Origin: Udeniomyces pyricola
Lineage: Eukaryota; Basidiomycota; Tremellomycetes; Cystofilobasidiales; Mrakiaceae
Length of the DNA: 64,000 nt
Assembly (NCBI GenBank): GCA_039545295.1
Contig: BCIK01000014.1
Coordinates: forward strand, 166,976-230,975
Reading direction: 5' to 3'
Positions 1-11,842 of the stretch are shown here, piece after piece. Below the pieces are notes generated by a model that searched no databases, was not told the DNA's origin, and saw nothing but the letters and a program-made list of their open reading frames with translations. The position numbers and the translations under genes were made by a program. Position 1 is the stretch's first letter. Every line of letters begins with the position of its first letter.

Positions 1-2855
1 CCTGACCGTCGACGTCGACGCCCATGACCTTGCCCGAATCCGTCGTGACGCTCTGGATGAGTTGCCAATCGTCTGAGCTCCAGATCTTGATGGTAGCGTC
101 GTAGCCGGAACTGACGAGGTACAGTCCACTCTGGTTGATAAGGGACGTAGAGGATGGGGTAGAAACAACTGCCGAGGAAGGTTCGTCTGAACTCGACATG
201 GTAACATCCTCCAGGGAGGGGGCAGCATGGCCGTTGGGCGCGGAGCTCGAAGTGGAAGCATTAGTGGATGCAACCAGGCGCTCGGCATTGGATCGGAAGA
301 ACTTGAGATCCGAGACGAGGGACTTGTGGGCAGGAATGGTGTAGACGCAAGCGAGCTTTCGAATGTCCCAGATCTTGATGGCATCGTCTTCGCCACCCGA
401 GGCGAGTTGGTATCTGTAGAGTCATCAATGGCATGGATGTGGGAGGCGATCAATCGGCAATTTCCATCAGCAGAGCCTCTGATGAAACTAGGTTCTTCCC
501 TCCTGACGGAAGCTCAATGAATCTAAGGCTATCGTTTTCACGGCTGGAGGCTTACCCAGACGGACTCCAGTCCATGGCAGTAATCTTCTTGACGTGACCC
601 TCGAGGGCCCAGATGGACTTGCCTGTCCGAGCGTCCCAGACTCGACCGATAGCATCAAGACCCCTAAATGTGAACACACGGAAAAACAGACCGGAAACCC
701 AGGCAGGGTAAAGAGTGTTCGTCAGTCAACCGATCGATCGGTGAGCGCTATCTCGAATGCAAGAGGAGTTAAAGATAAGCAGATTTGGCAGAAACGAAAA
801 AAAAAAAAACTAAAACTGCAGAATGACGCCCATGTGAAATGCGAGCCAGGAAAGCAACAGAAAGAGAAGAACAAAATCCTGCTCACCCAGTAGCGACGAG
901 CGCGCCATCATCCTGCCATCCGATCGCATAAACCTCTTTTGAGTGACCCTCTTGTAACAACAATTCCTGACTCGTCGCCGTGTCCCACAGCCTCCACGTT
1001 CCATCGAAACCTGCCGAAGCAACGTAATCTCCAGAGGGATGAAACGCGACTCGAGCGACGGGAGCGGTATGGCCTTCAAGTGTCGAGAGTGGGATTGGAC
1101 TACACGATCATCAATCAAAGAAAAGACAAGACCAGGGGGCAGAAAAACAAAAACAAAAACAGAAGCAGATCGAGTTGTATGTCAGATCCACGTAAAGACG
1201 TTGAAGAATGATGAGCAAAGTTGTAAAAACAAGACAAACCTATCCAGACTCCAAAGCTTGACGGTGCCTTCTCCTCCTCCCGTAGCAAGGTTGACGCCCT
1301 CTCTCGACATCCCAAGCGTTGACTGGGGATGCCATGCCAACCCTCGGCAGTGAGTCTCATGACCTGCATAATAAGCACAACGATGGCAAAGAATGCCATG
1401 GAAGAAGACGTGACGGGACGAGACACGCGTCAGTGATTAATCACCATCCAATGTCCTCTTGCCGCTGCGGAGGAGGATGAAGAGGTGAAGCAACAGCACA
1501 ACAAGACATGCTTCGTACCTCGCATGTTTTTAACTTCCTTTAGCTCTGGTACCTGCCAGATCTTGGCTCCTCCACTCCAACTACCCGTGGCCAGCATCGA
1601 GCCATCCGGCGAGAACCGAATCGTCGAGATGGGTCTAACATCTCCAATCTGCGAACCGAGCAATTGAGTCGTCTGTTTAAAGCATAGTAAACCAGGATTG
1701 AGAGCGTGATCCACTTTAAACTAAGAATGGGCTGAAAGAGATCCATCATGACAGTCTCTGTTTCAGAGTCGACGAAGGGGAGAAGTAAAGGAAGAAGGAC
1801 CACGGTAGGGACAAAAGTCGCGTCGTACACCCTCTCCCTACTCCAGCTGACGATACGTACCTTGAGCTTTTTATACAGCGACTTTCTCGCGTCCAGTAGT
1901 CTCGCAAAAGGAAGCGCTGCCTCCAAACGTTGCTGCTTTATACGCTTCGCCGATAGTGGGAGGGAGAAGTTGGCGATCTTGCGTCGGGCCTCGAGCAGCT
2001 CATCGGGCAAGGGCGGTTCGGTATAGAATTCTTCCTCCTCCTATTTCGAGTGGTGTATGTCCAGACGTCAGATCGATCACGCTTTTCGATCAGTTCTGAG
2101 CCGTTTCATAGACGTTCTGCTTAGCATCAAGATCCGGGGAGGAGAAGGTGACGAAAGCGACTTACATCCGAATCGCCTGAGTCCGAGCTCGATTCTCCAC
2201 CTGATCCTTCCTCACCCTCCTCACCTTCAAGCCCTTGCTTCGCGGCTTGAAGCTGGGAGAGCACATATCTCAGTCGATCGTATCGATCGGCATTCTATGA
2301 CCAGGGATCCATCCGAGAAACCGAACGCGTCAGTTGTGATCTCTCGCTCCGTATCCATTCTCTCCACGCCTGTCCTGGAATCCTCTCCATCTGACCTGCC
2401 TTACCCGCTCTCCTCTCCCCGCTCACTTGCTTCGATTCAGAACACTTACACCTTCACCAAACAACGTCACAGGTTCTCCCATCTCTCGCAACTTTGCCCG
2501 GACCTTTCGGTCGTCCGTCGGAACGACGAGTTTCCTCGCCCGCTTCTTTCGCTCGAGTTCCTCGATGAGCTCGCGATTGTCCTCAAGGAGACGCTCGGGG
2601 GCCTGACCGTACTGAGATTTCTCCTCCACTGTGAAGAGACGGATAGATGAACCATACGCGCTTCAGTGACGCGTCTGGGGAGGTGAATGTTATGGATGAA
2701 GCGCGGTCAAGGCGAGGGGAACTGACTGAGGGTGTCGAGGTCGACCTGAGTTCAAATAAAGAACATGGCGAGGAACGACGCGATGAGCATGTATTCTCTA
2801 CAGAACGGTTGAGAGTAGACTAGCTTACGTTCTCATCTGGTGCGTTGGAAGCCAT
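1..2855 (-). CDS. PRP4: U4/U6 snRNP component Prp4 (PRPF4), WD40 protein, 3' end cut off
   Basis: This is a spliceosomal protein of the U4/U6·U5 tri-snRNP that binds Prp3 and stabilises U4/U6. The N-terminal region reads MASNAPDEN, then an Sfm/PRP4 motif ([19 protein letters not shown] at 2450–2510), an acidic linker, a helical segment ([18 protein letters not shown]), and WD40 repeats with clear blades ([53 protein letters not shown]). Ten exons fit: 2855–2829, 2745–2727, 2628–2450, 2294–2166, 2040–1861, 1672–1519, 1363–1240, 1099–887, 663–556 and 413–<1; phases agree throughout. An insertion of about 40 Ser/Thr-rich residues sits between the last two visible blades (about 110–240), which human PRPF4 lacks. 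The gene runs off the left edge, missing the last blade. The family assignment is firm; the exact small second exon is less so. Confidence 0.93.
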
Positions 2856-3778
2856 GATGGAAGGAGGAGGTGTATGAGAAAGGTGTGATGGTTGACAGGA
2901 GGAAAGCGCGATGGTTAATGGTTGGAACTAGTCAAGTCGATGAGTTCATGATTGATCGAAAGTTGGACCAGCAGTTTCAACAGCACTTATATGACAATCG
3001 TGACCACATATACATCATGCCGATTATATATGATGCATGATACAACACGACACGTATGGTTTGTTTCCTGTGCTTAGTTAATTGGCGACTCCTTGCAGCA
3101 ACTACTGACTGGTACGCATCAATTCATTGAAAACGTGAACGAGGAGATGGTAGCAAAAGGAGCACCAGGGCGCGCGGAAGAAAGATGGGCAGGAGTAGAA
3201 GGGGAAGGGATATACGGCCTAGACAGATGCAGCGACTGCGTACAAAGAGGGGGATGTAGAGGGAGGAGTACGAAGAAAACGGAAAAGAAGAAGAAAAGAG
3301 CAGAAAAATTATCAAAAGGAGGGGCTGAGGCAGAGCAAAGGAGTATCAGAACTGGCAAGAAAACTTGTCCAGACGAGACAAGACAGCAGAAGGCTATTTT
3401 AGGGGTTGACGTAGAGTAGAGAAAGAGGTGGGTTGAAGGGAGGGGGAGGGCGTGTGAGTGTGAGTGTGTGTGTGTGTGCAAAGGACATGCGTGTTCAAAT
3501 CATCGTCCACATCGGAGGAGGGAGGTGATGATTGGAAAGGACACATCAAGATCTGTACGTCAACATGAAGGGGAAGGAAGGTAATGATGGAAGAGCAGAC
3601 GAGATGAGAAGAAGAGAGAAAATTGAAGAGCGATGTATGCGAGCAGACAAGAGTAAATAAAGGAAAGACAGAAGCAAAGAGACTCGATCGCGAGCCATCT
3701 TAAGCGACGTTGGCCAACTAAAAGATGGTACGGCATTCACTGGGGGTGAGGTTCAGTCTATGTGATCTAATCGCTTGC
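2856..3778. other. Intergenic: PRP4 5' flank and coiled-coil gene 3' flank
   Basis: No gene is supported here. The part next to PRP4 is CT-rich on the minus strand directly before the start codon, as for other genes in this window. Around 2990–3050 the sequence is AT-rich with several ATATAT/ATGCAT words. From about 3120 to 3700 it is purine-rich on the plus strand with a short (GT)n run at 3458–3478. Open frames here are low-complexity and unconvincing. Confidence 0.6.
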
Positions 3779-6613
3779 TTATGGGGAAGCAGACACATCG
3801 GGAGGAGTCGTCATTGGCGCAGATGGAAGTGAATGAGCCGTTATCAAAGACGACGGGGTCGATTTGGATGACTCGGCTTCCTTTGGCAGGGCAAGCGAGG
3901 TCGAAACACCGAGGGGAGAGAGAGCTGCGACGCAAGAACCAGGAGACGAGGAGACGTCTTGGTGAGGGAGACTCGAGGGCGACATCGGGGGAGGCACAGA
4001 ACGTCCGTTGCTGCTCGAGGTGGTCGAGGACGTTGCAAAAGGACTGGTCGACCGTCGAGACGAGGCCGACGGCGTCGAGGGAAGGGGAATGGCGTTGGCG
4101 TCATAGGAAGCGATTGAGGCAAAGACAATGGGAGGGGGTTCGTCCGGGGCGGCCGTCACAGAGATGATTGAATTAGAGCCGTCCGAGTTGTTACTCGCGG
4201 AATCCATCTCGACCGAGCGGCCATCGAGGCTGCCTTCAGCGGTGACAGACTTGCGGTCGCGACCCATGCCATGGCCCGAGGGGTTCTTGAGCACGCTCAG
4301 TGCAACGTCATGGGTGACGATGCCGTCGCCGTTGCGAGCCGTCGAGCCGCTTCCACCTCCGGCATTACCTCCCGCAACGCCGCGCATGCTAGCCGAGTCG
4401 ACACTAGTGCCTCGAACTCCGCCGTGACCGTTAGCGTGAGGCATGTCGAGGTAGGATGAGGATCTTTGCTGAAGGGGAAAGTACGTTCCATTATTGTGAA
4501 GACTCGGCGTCGTCGGCCCGACGGGTGTAGTGTTGAAGAGGCCGCCAGCCATCATCGGCGACCCAAGGGGTGGAACGACGACAAAGGGACTGCTAGGTCC
4601 ACCTCCGCCGCGAGAATGAGAGGAGCCATGCTTGTTGTGGTACGACGATGAATGGGACGGCATGCGCTGACGTCCGCGACCGTCCGAAGGCGAGGGCGAA
4701 GGCGTTGGAAGGACCGGCGCCGGATAAGGGATGGGCATCGGCATAGGCATAGGCATAGGCAATGACGGGAGCGGCTGAAGCGACGGAGAAGAGGTTGGAT
4801 TCGAAGACCCAGCAGCGGACAGAAGCGCAGGGTTTTGCTCGCGCAAAAGCGATTCGAGGCTGCGAGCATGGTGAAGCAAAGAGGAGTGCGAAATAGTGAG
4901 GTGGTGGAGTTGGTATTGAAGCTGCAACGGAAGAGTTGGAGGGATTTGGAAGGAGTTAGTTGAGTCTGGCTCTATGCCTGGATAGATTGCGCGTAGCCAG
5001 AGCGCAAAACTTACCTCGCTATCTCGCCTCCGGACCTCTCGTTCCCAACCTTCCCATTTCCTGCCTTCCTCGCGCCACTTATCAACCTCCGCTTTCAAAG
5101 TCTTTGTTTTGGCTCGGGCCTCCTCGACCTCTTTGCGGAAACCTTCACCTCGACGTGCTTCCTCATGCCGCTTGGCCTCTTCCTCCAACCGGGCCCGCTG
5201 CTCTGCTTCCATGCCTTTGCGTGCCTTTTCAGTCTCGCCCTTAGCCCGGGCAGCCTCCTCGCGTACTTTCGAGAGGGACATTTCAGAGGCCGAGAGGGAT
5301 GACTGCGTTTGACTTAGCGAGGATCGTAGCGCGGTCAACGAAGCGCGTTGGTCGGTTGATTCCATGAGGAGGACTTGACGCTCTGACTGAAGATCTTGGA
5401 TGTGCATGTGACTTTCGTCGAGCTTGAGCTGTAGGGCGGTCATGGAGGCTTCAGCAAGGGAGGTGGCAAAGTTGGAAGCGGTAGGTTCCGAGGTAGACGC
5501 TCGCGGCGATGACCCGGAGGTGTTGGACGTCGAAGCAGGTTCTGAGTCGGTCGTGGTGGGGGTTTGATTCGATCCCAGGGGTGAGGTCGAGGCAAGAGAG
5601 GGATCTGACTGGTCTACGTGATGCACCGACGATGGCGACTCTTCGGCTAGTCGTACGGGGATTGTAGCGCCAGAGGGAGACGCAGGGATGTATGTAGCAG
5701 CGTTCGGACCCGGGATAGCAGCCGCCACGGTTATGGTTTTGTTCTTTTTCGCTTTCGATCCCGATTTTCTCTTGCCGTTTGATACGGGCTCGAACCCTTC
5801 ATCTAGCAGGCTTGATGCTGACTCGGCGAGGGATGATACGGACTCAACTTGCGAATCGTCCGAAGGGGTAACGTTGCTGAGCGAAATGCCCGAGTGGGTC
5901 GAATGCCCAGACGCGAAAACAGGGTCTATCGAACCAGCATCAAAGGAGGCAAGACCAGATGTACCGGCATCGGTAGTCGAGAGAGGAGCTGGAACGATAG
6001 AGGAACAGTGAGCTGAGCTGATAGAGGGCACGAGGCTGGACGCTGACGGTTGAGGCGACGCTTGGGAGGCCGGTGACCCTGCCATATCGAGGTGTGAGGG
6101 AGACGAGAGTCGACCGATTGCCCCCCCTTGGCCTTGAGCTTTAGCTTTGCGGCGTTTCTTGGTTGTTGAAGATGCTTCGCTCGTACTGGGCAGAGACGAG
6201 ACCACTGAGACGGGGGCAGCCTCCTTCTTGCCCATATTGGCGAGGGCGCCTTCACCCGATCCCTCGACGCCGCGAGACGCGCCCTTTGGCATAGGTGCGG
6301 CGGTGGTGACAAGAGTTGCTGCTGAGCTTGACGATCCGCCATGCACCTTGGATCCGTCGGTCGCTGTTGAGGAAGATGGAGACGATTTGGACGTCGCCGC
6401 TCGCCGCTTCTCATCCTCCTGTAGGAGACGGCGTTCAAGCTCTTCGCTTCGCTTTTGCCGCCGATGAAGATCAATCTTGCGCCAGTAGTGGGATGATATC
6501 AGGTACACGGCGATGAGGATAAGAATAGCGAGAGCAAAGACATTGGTGCGAAAGGGGGATGTTGTCGAGGGAAGTTTAGACTTGGGCCGATGAATCGTCG
6601 TCGAAGAGGTCAT
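3779..6613 (-). CDS. Single-pass membrane-anchored coiled-coil protein, function unknown
   Basis: I do not recognise this protein. The start codon at 6613 gives a short basic Ser/Thr-rich N-terminus followed by one strong transmembrane segment at about residues 26–44 (NVFALAILILIAVYLISSHY), then a charged KRSEELERR stretch, which suggests a type II-like or ER/Golgi tail-in anchor. Residues of about 100–390 are Ser/Thr/Pro/Ala-rich and probably disordered. A coiled coil rich in Glu/Lys/Arg/Ala lies at about 390–530. A Met-Pro repeat (PMPMPMPMP, about 4728–4762) and Gly/Ser-rich sequence follow. A 93-nt intron at 5014–4922 (GTAAGT…TTGCAG) is a multiple of three, so the open frame reads through it; spliced length would be 913 residues rather than 944. 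A golgin-like or membrane-tether role is only an inference from the architecture. Confidence 0.8.
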   Translation of the reverse strand: MTSSTTIHRPKSKLPSTTSPFRTNVFALAILILIAVYLISSHYWRKIDLHRRQKRSEELERRLLQEDEKRRAATSKSSPSSSTATDGSKVHGGSSSSAATLVTTAAPMPKGASRGVEGSGEGALANMGKKEAAPVSVVSSLPSTSEASSTTKKRRKAKAQGQGGAIGRLSSPSHLDMAGSPASQASPQPSASSLVPSISSAHCSSIVPAPLSTTDAGTSGLASFDAGSIDPVFASGHSTHSGISLSNVTPSDDSQVESVSSLAESASSLLDEGFEPVSNGKRKSGSKAKKNKTITVAAAIPGPNAATYIPASPSGATIPVRLAEESPSSVHHVDQSDPSLASTSPLGSNQTPTTTDSEPASTSNTSGSSPRASTSEPTASNFATSLAEASMTALQLKLDESHMHIQDLQSERQVLLMESTDQRASLTALRSSLSQTQSSLSASEMSLSKVREEAARAKGETEKARKGMEAEQRARLEEEAKRHEEARRGEGFRKEVEEARAKTKTLKAEVDKWREEGRKWEGWEREVRRRDSEVSFALWLRAIYPGIEPDSTNSFQIPPTLPLQLQYQLHHLTISHSSLLHHARSLESLLREQNPALLSAAGSSNPTSSPSLQPLPSLPMPMPMPMPIPYPAPVLPTPSPSPSDGRGRQRMPSHSSSYHNKHGSSHSRGGGGPSSPFVVVPPLGSPMMAGGLFNTTPVGPTTPSLHNNGTYFPLQQRSSSYLDMPHANGHGGVRGTSVDSASMRGVAGGNAGGGSGSTARNGDGIVTHDVALSVLKNPSGHGMGRDRKSVTAEGSLDGRSVEMDSASNNSDGSNSIISVTAAPDEPPPIVFASIASYDANAIPLPSTPSASSRRSTSPFATSSTTSSSNGRSVPPPMSPSSLPHQDVSSSPGSCVAALSPLGVSTSLALPKEAESSKSTPSSLITAHSLPSAPMTTPPDVSASP
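4922..5014 (-). other. In-frame 93-nt intron (retained-frame) in the coiled-coil gene
   Basis: The donor GAG|GTAAGT and acceptor GTTGCAG|C flank a segment that would encode 31 hydrophobic/Pro-rich residues unlike the charged coiled coil on either side. It is a multiple of three with no stop, so intron retention would give a longer protein without a frameshift. Confidence 0.75.
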
Positions 6614-7427
6614 GATGGCAGGCAGGAGAAGGGCAACAGAGGAGGCGATGGCGGAGTGTAGGATCGACGGGATCGAAGAGAGGATAAGGGAGAGACTCGT
6701 GGAGTGGAGGTGGTTGAATGAGGGCGTTGGAATGCCCAGTCCTAAAAACAGCGGTCAACCGCAGATCGCAAAGAGAGCGACAAAAGAACGGAGAAGGGAA
6801 GGGAAGGGGGAAACAGGGAGAAAGGGGGAGAACGGGGCCGAGCGTTTGGTTTAAGGGTGACAAGGACCGAAAGGGAGGTGACCGATGAAACCGCGTCAAG
6901 CTGTCGGATAGCGAGGACAAATGGAGCGTTGGCAGAGAGGTGGAGAGGTATGTAAGATGGGCCAAAAAGCAACGAGGGCGAGAGAGAGAGGAAAGAGGTT
7001 TTAATGACCGGACAGGGACGAGACCAGTCAAGAGACCGCAAGAGATGTCAAAGGAAAGAGAGGAAATGGGAGAGGAGCCAAGCGGTCCTCGCCGGTCCGG
7101 ATGCGTCGGAAGGGGGAGGAGCACGAAAGACCCTGACTCACGCCTGGAAGGGGTGTCGATGGGTTAAAGGGATGGTGGCCAGACCAAAGATGCTGGGGTG
7201 TTGGTCGAGCGAAGAGCAGATTGTTGCGACGAGAGGAAAAGGGCAGGCGGCAGGTCGACCGGACGTGGGAAAAGGTGAGGCGACGGTGGTGGATGAGTTG
7301 CCTGGATCAGCACAGGTGCGTGGGCGCACAATCGATCAGACCCAAGCGCTCATGATGAAGCTCTCAAGGAGCGACCGCCTGCAGCTGAGATCCCTCGGCA
7401 CGTCGCCCTGCATGCAAACGGTACTGC

Positions 7428-7459
<32 letters not shown>

Positions 7460-8158
7460 CTACGTACGCCAAATTTGGAGATGACTTTGTACTGGCGGTT
7501 ATCATGCGTTGCATCAATCGAGGGTTAAGGTGCATATAGTGCCGCCAGTATGGGCGACGTGCACGAATGTTATATCTAGCAAGTGTTTTATGTCGCGTCG
7601 AGCGAATTCACGCGCGTGCGACGGCGCGAGTCTGGATCGCTCGAGTCGATCTGGCGGTGGGATGTTGGATGATTATGAGCAGCTTACCAAGGCGAGCCTG
7701 CCTGCCTGCAGTTTGCAGCAGCTTGCAGCAGGTTGCTTGGGTAGCTGCTGGTGCACTCATATCTTCTGCAAAAGGAGATGGGTGTGGGCAGATCAAGCCG
7801 CGCCCATGAAAGGTGATGATTGACATGTCTTGGTCATGGACAAATTTATAATTCTGCCTATGCCATGGCCGGATGGCTAGATGACTCAAGGTCGATGTAC
7901 GACATACGATATACGATATCCGAAGCTGCCTCGGTGATCGACAGCAAGACGTTGCTGATGAATCGTTACTTAGTTCCATCCACTCGACTCGGCCATAGGC
8001 GGCCGAGCCAGGCGGGATTCGGCCCAAATGCCTTTCCCCTTGTCCCTTCCCTACCAAACCTTCGACCGTCCACCCTTCCCATCAACCACCCTCGTCCACT
8101 TCCCTCCCTTCAGTCTCCCTCCTCTTCGCTCCCCTCTCCAGAAAACCCGGCGATCCCC
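6614..8158. other. Divergent intergenic region with trinucleotide repeat
   Basis: This 1.5-kb stretch separates the divergent coiled-coil and SEC14 genes. No convincing coding exon is seen. A perfect (TGA)n microsatellite occupies about 7427–7459. The last 120 bases before the SEC14 start (about 8036–8158) are strongly CT-rich, a likely core promoter/5' UTR. Confidence 0.6.
7427..7459. repeat. (TGA)n trinucleotide microsatellite
   Basis: About eleven perfect copies of TGA/ATG in a non-coding divergent promoter region. Confidence 0.95.
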
Positions 8159-10834
8159 ATGTCTCGCCGCTCATCCCTCGCCCATAACCCTGACCTGCCG
8201 GCCTCGCCGACTCACCCCCGGTCTCTCTCACGCTCTTCCTCGACGCATTCCCACCTCTCGCTCTGGTCGCGCAAGACGAGCGATACCGCCAATCACAACG
8301 GGGCTCGACGCGATTCGTACGACAGCAGTCCCACAACCGCCACAGGTCCGACTGGCCCAAGAGACCCCCTTAAGGGCCATGTCGGTCATCTCACAACCGA
8401 GCAGGCAGATCAGCTCGAGCAGTTTAAGCAGGAGCTCAACAAGCGAGACGTTTGGTACGAGGAGGGCGTCCGGGAGGAAGGTGGGGGAAAAGGCCGAGGC
8501 AGGGTCGACGATGCAACCCTACTGTTCGTAGTAAGCTTCGTTATGATGTTGGGCATGTGCTTTAGGAGATTTGTTCGATTTGTACAACATCTTGCAAGAG
8601 GGTGGACGACCAGAGAGGACAAGGAGGATCCCTCGTCGGAAGCCGGGCAGAAGTCCATCTCGCTGACTCCCATGCTTTCTCACTCGTGTTGCGTCATCAT
8701 TCATTCGGGTTTTTTTTTTCTTTCTTCCCCCTCTCCCTTTGATTTGTCTCCCTTCACACTTTTCTTATCGCCCATCGTCGCCCCTTTGATTCATCCATAC
8801 CATCTGCACTATCCATCTTGCCCAAACCGACCAACCGAACAGACGTTTCCTGAGGGCTCGCAAGTTTGACGTCGCAGCCGCCGTCGAGCAGTACACGCTC
8901 TTTGTTGACTGGCGCAAAGAGAAGAACGTCGACGATGCGTACGAAAACTACACTGTCGAGGCCTTTGAGGAGCTTCGACGTGTGTACCCCATGTGGACTG
9001 GAAGAAGGGATCTCGTGAGTCCAGGCATCTCGTTTAGTTGTTCGCTAGGTGGGATGCAAGATCTTGGCGTTTTGGCTAGCCAGCTGGCCCATCACCAGTA
9101 TCGGTCTTGGCCCGGAGGCTCCGCCAGATTGCCGTCACGGCCTCCGCTGCCTATCTGTCTGCCTGCATTCACGGAATGGCAGGTTGATCATCTGCTTCCC
9201 CTTTTCTCACTCTCTCACCTCATGCTTGTATCCTTCCCCAGCGAGGTATTCCCATCTACGTCTACAAAATCTCGGCCCTCACCCCAGCCACGCTCAAGCG
9301 ACTAATCCCGTCCGACTCGGCCTCATCGTCCTCCATCGCCATCATCACCCTCGCCCTCATTCGATTCCTCCTCCCTTTTACCTCGGGCCTTCCCCGAGAG
9401 CATTCCGAGACGCCAGTCTCGGGCACCAACAGCATCGTCGACGTCAGTGGTGTTGGCCTCAGTCGGTTCTGGGGCTTGCGAGATCATCTCCAAGTGGCCA
9501 GTCAGGTTGCCAGTGCCAACTTCCCCGAAACGTGAGTCGATCAAGCCATACGATTGTTTCAGCTTCTGGCTAGCCGAATCTCGTTGACTGATCACACGGT
9601 AATTGAATGTTTGGCTCACGATGGCCTCCAGTATCGACCGCGTCTTTGTCGTGGGCGCCCCGTCCTTCTTTCCGACTGTCTTTAACTGGGCCAAGAAGTG
9701 GTTCGACCCAGGAACTGTCCGTACCTGGATCCTCTCTTAGCCCTCATGGTTGTCCTCGTCGTCGAACCGCATGCTAACGAATGTGACGTCATTGCCTGCA
9801 ATTCGCCATCTCGCCCCCTGCCCCCTTTCTTCTGTCATCATTTCTCGTCGCAGGTCGACAAGATTCACATCCTTTCAAACGACACATTGCCCACGCTGCT
9901 CACAATGATGCCCATGTCGTCGATCCCGAAGGAATACGGTGGTGAGCTCGACTGGAAGTACGGCGACGACCCCAACATGGATGAGGAAGCTCGCGAACTT
10001 ATTGGCGGCAAGTGGATCCCTGGGCCGACGGTTTGGGATCTGACGGAGGGAGGTCGTGTCAAACCTGTTGGAACGGAAGCGGGCGTGAGGCGAGACAAGG
10101 ATTACGTCTCTGGTCCTCCCACACCTCAACGATCGAGACAGTCGTCCATTGCCGAGGGAGCGGTTGGAACAACGTCCATGTACAAGAAGGCACCCCGCTC
10201 GAACGGTCACAACGCTCACGACGTCACGGCCGCTCTCGTTGGTGCCGGAATTGCTAGCGCAGGCGTCGGAGCCGGCTACAGCATGACTGCTCAGCAGAGC
10301 CAACGAGCTCCTTCTCAGAATGGCGGTGGTCACCATCATCACCACTCTTCCTCTCATTCGCATACTTCTGCGCCCTCGCCCTTGCACACCTCGACCGTCT
10401 CTTCGCGCAACTCGCCTAACGAAGACTACTCACCTCTCCCCCCACCCGAGCATCTTCCCAACGGACTTTCTCCCAACCCGGACCCTTCTCCTTCGCCTGC
10501 ATCAAAGACGATTCCCGGCTCGCATTCACCTATCAACGATTTCGACCGACAACTCACGACGGAGCCTCAGTCCTCCCACGACCCGTTCGTTTCCCATCCA
10601 TCTCCGACGACGGCGGACTCGAACTCAATCCCACCGGTCCCTCAAGATCTGATCGACGCTCGTGTGCGCGAGCGGGAGCAGCACTCGGGCCTCGAAGAAG
10701 CTCGAGACAGTAAAGACACCAACAAGTCGACGCGAGATCGAACGGGCAGTGAGGCCGCTTTGAAGGGTTGGGTTCCGGGATCTGGAGTGACGGAGGAGGA
10801 ATTCATGAAGGCGTTTGGAAGCATGGGCGTTTGA
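8159..10834 (+). CDS. SEC14-like CRAL-TRIO phosphatidylinositol transfer protein
   Basis: A predicted lipid-transfer protein of the SEC14 family, which moves phosphatidylinositol or related lipids and supports Golgi/endosomal phosphoinositide synthesis. Five exons fit: 8159–8523, 8843–9014, 9242–9531, 9632–9716 and 9854–10834, giving 630 residues. The CRAL-TRIO N domain shows LLRFLRARKFDVAAAVEQY and WRKEKN; the lipid-binding domain shows GIPIYVYKISAL, VDVSGVGLSRFW and NFPETIDRVFVVGAPSFF, followed by LPTLLTMMPMSSIPKEYGGELDW, the typical closing strand. The C-terminal 250 residues are Ser/Pro/His-rich and probably disordered. Start 8159 is preferred because a CT-rich tract precedes it; an in-frame upstream ATG at about 7955 is possible but would translate that tract. 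The first intron uses the donor GTTCGT. Ligand specificity cannot be read from the sequence. Confidence 0.9.
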
Positions 10835-11842
10835 GACGAGTCAAGGGTGGAACACTGTGTCTTCCTGCTGAGGGCATGAGGGCGGGAGTCTTGGTGGAGC
10901 AGCTACGAGGTTGGTTGAATGAGTCATCCACGTCATGGGCGTTGGAGATTACCTCCTCGATAATTAATCACATGGGGGTTTCTCCAACCAATGAGACTCT
11001 CGTTGTCGTTAGCGTCTTTCTCTTTCCTCCCCCTCAGTTCTGCATCTTTTCTGCTATCTCACAACATCACTCACTATCTTCTACTTTACTCCCCCCCCCC
11101 TCCTTCTCTCCTTACGTCGCGGTTTGTTTGTAATTGTAATTATCGCTCTTCTCTGTTTTCCTCGAACCGCGTTTTTAGAACGGGAAGATAAACAAACCCC
11201 TATACCTTATCATCGATCGCCCCATGAAATAGTAGTCGTAGTAGTAATCGATCTTTTTCTGCAACCCCATTAATCATGCGGGTCTAGCTGCTCTCGATCC
11301 CTTCTCTTTTGCAACCTCAAATGCAGGTCCCCCTTTCACGAGTCACAGTTGTCTTCAATCCTTTTTTTTTTTTCATTCAATTGGATACATGTTCTTCCCT
11401 CACCTTGCGCAACCTTGTCTGGTTCGAGGCATGCGCGTGATGAGCCAACAGCATGTTAACGGTTTGAGATGAGATCGCAGCTCGTTCAGGAATATTTGTT
11501 GTGGAGCAATGGAGCGACTTTATCATCCAACCGTATCGTATCACGCACCGAACTATGCGAAGAAAAAAAAAAAAAAGGAAAGAGAAAAAGAAAAACACCT
11601 CATGAATGGTAGGTAGCTAGTACAGTTGATACTGTTGCAAGTAGTATTTCGTCGTCCAGACGCCTCGATCCATACACGGATGCAAGGTCTCGATTCACAC
11701 CAGATCCCCCAAATGTCTCTATCTCTCCCTCGATTTCTCTGTTCTTATAGCGTTTCTCCGTCCCGAAAACCCCTGAACCTGAGCCCAAAAGAAAGGTGGG
11801 GGGGAAGGGGGCAGGGAATAGGTTCAAACTGCCCTTCCTCCA
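10835..11842. other. Convergent intergenic region
   Basis: The SEC14 gene and the four-TM gene converge here. The sequence holds poly-A/T-rich stretches (11360–11372, 11562–11577) and a C-run near 11091, compatible with two 3' UTRs. No further gene is supported. Confidence 0.6.

Noticed and set aside
3093..3481. Overlapping open frames of 108 and 120 residues on both strands
   Set aside because: They are low-complexity purine/pyrimidine strings (Lys/Glu or Ser/Leu/Pro) with no family resemblance and no promoter-like CT block; best read as flanking non-coding sequence.
6576..7124. 182-residue minus-strand frame upstream of the coiled-coil gene
   Set aside because: It is Leu/Ser/Pro-rich translation of the CT-rich 5' leader of the minus-strand gene and overlaps its start codon in another frame.
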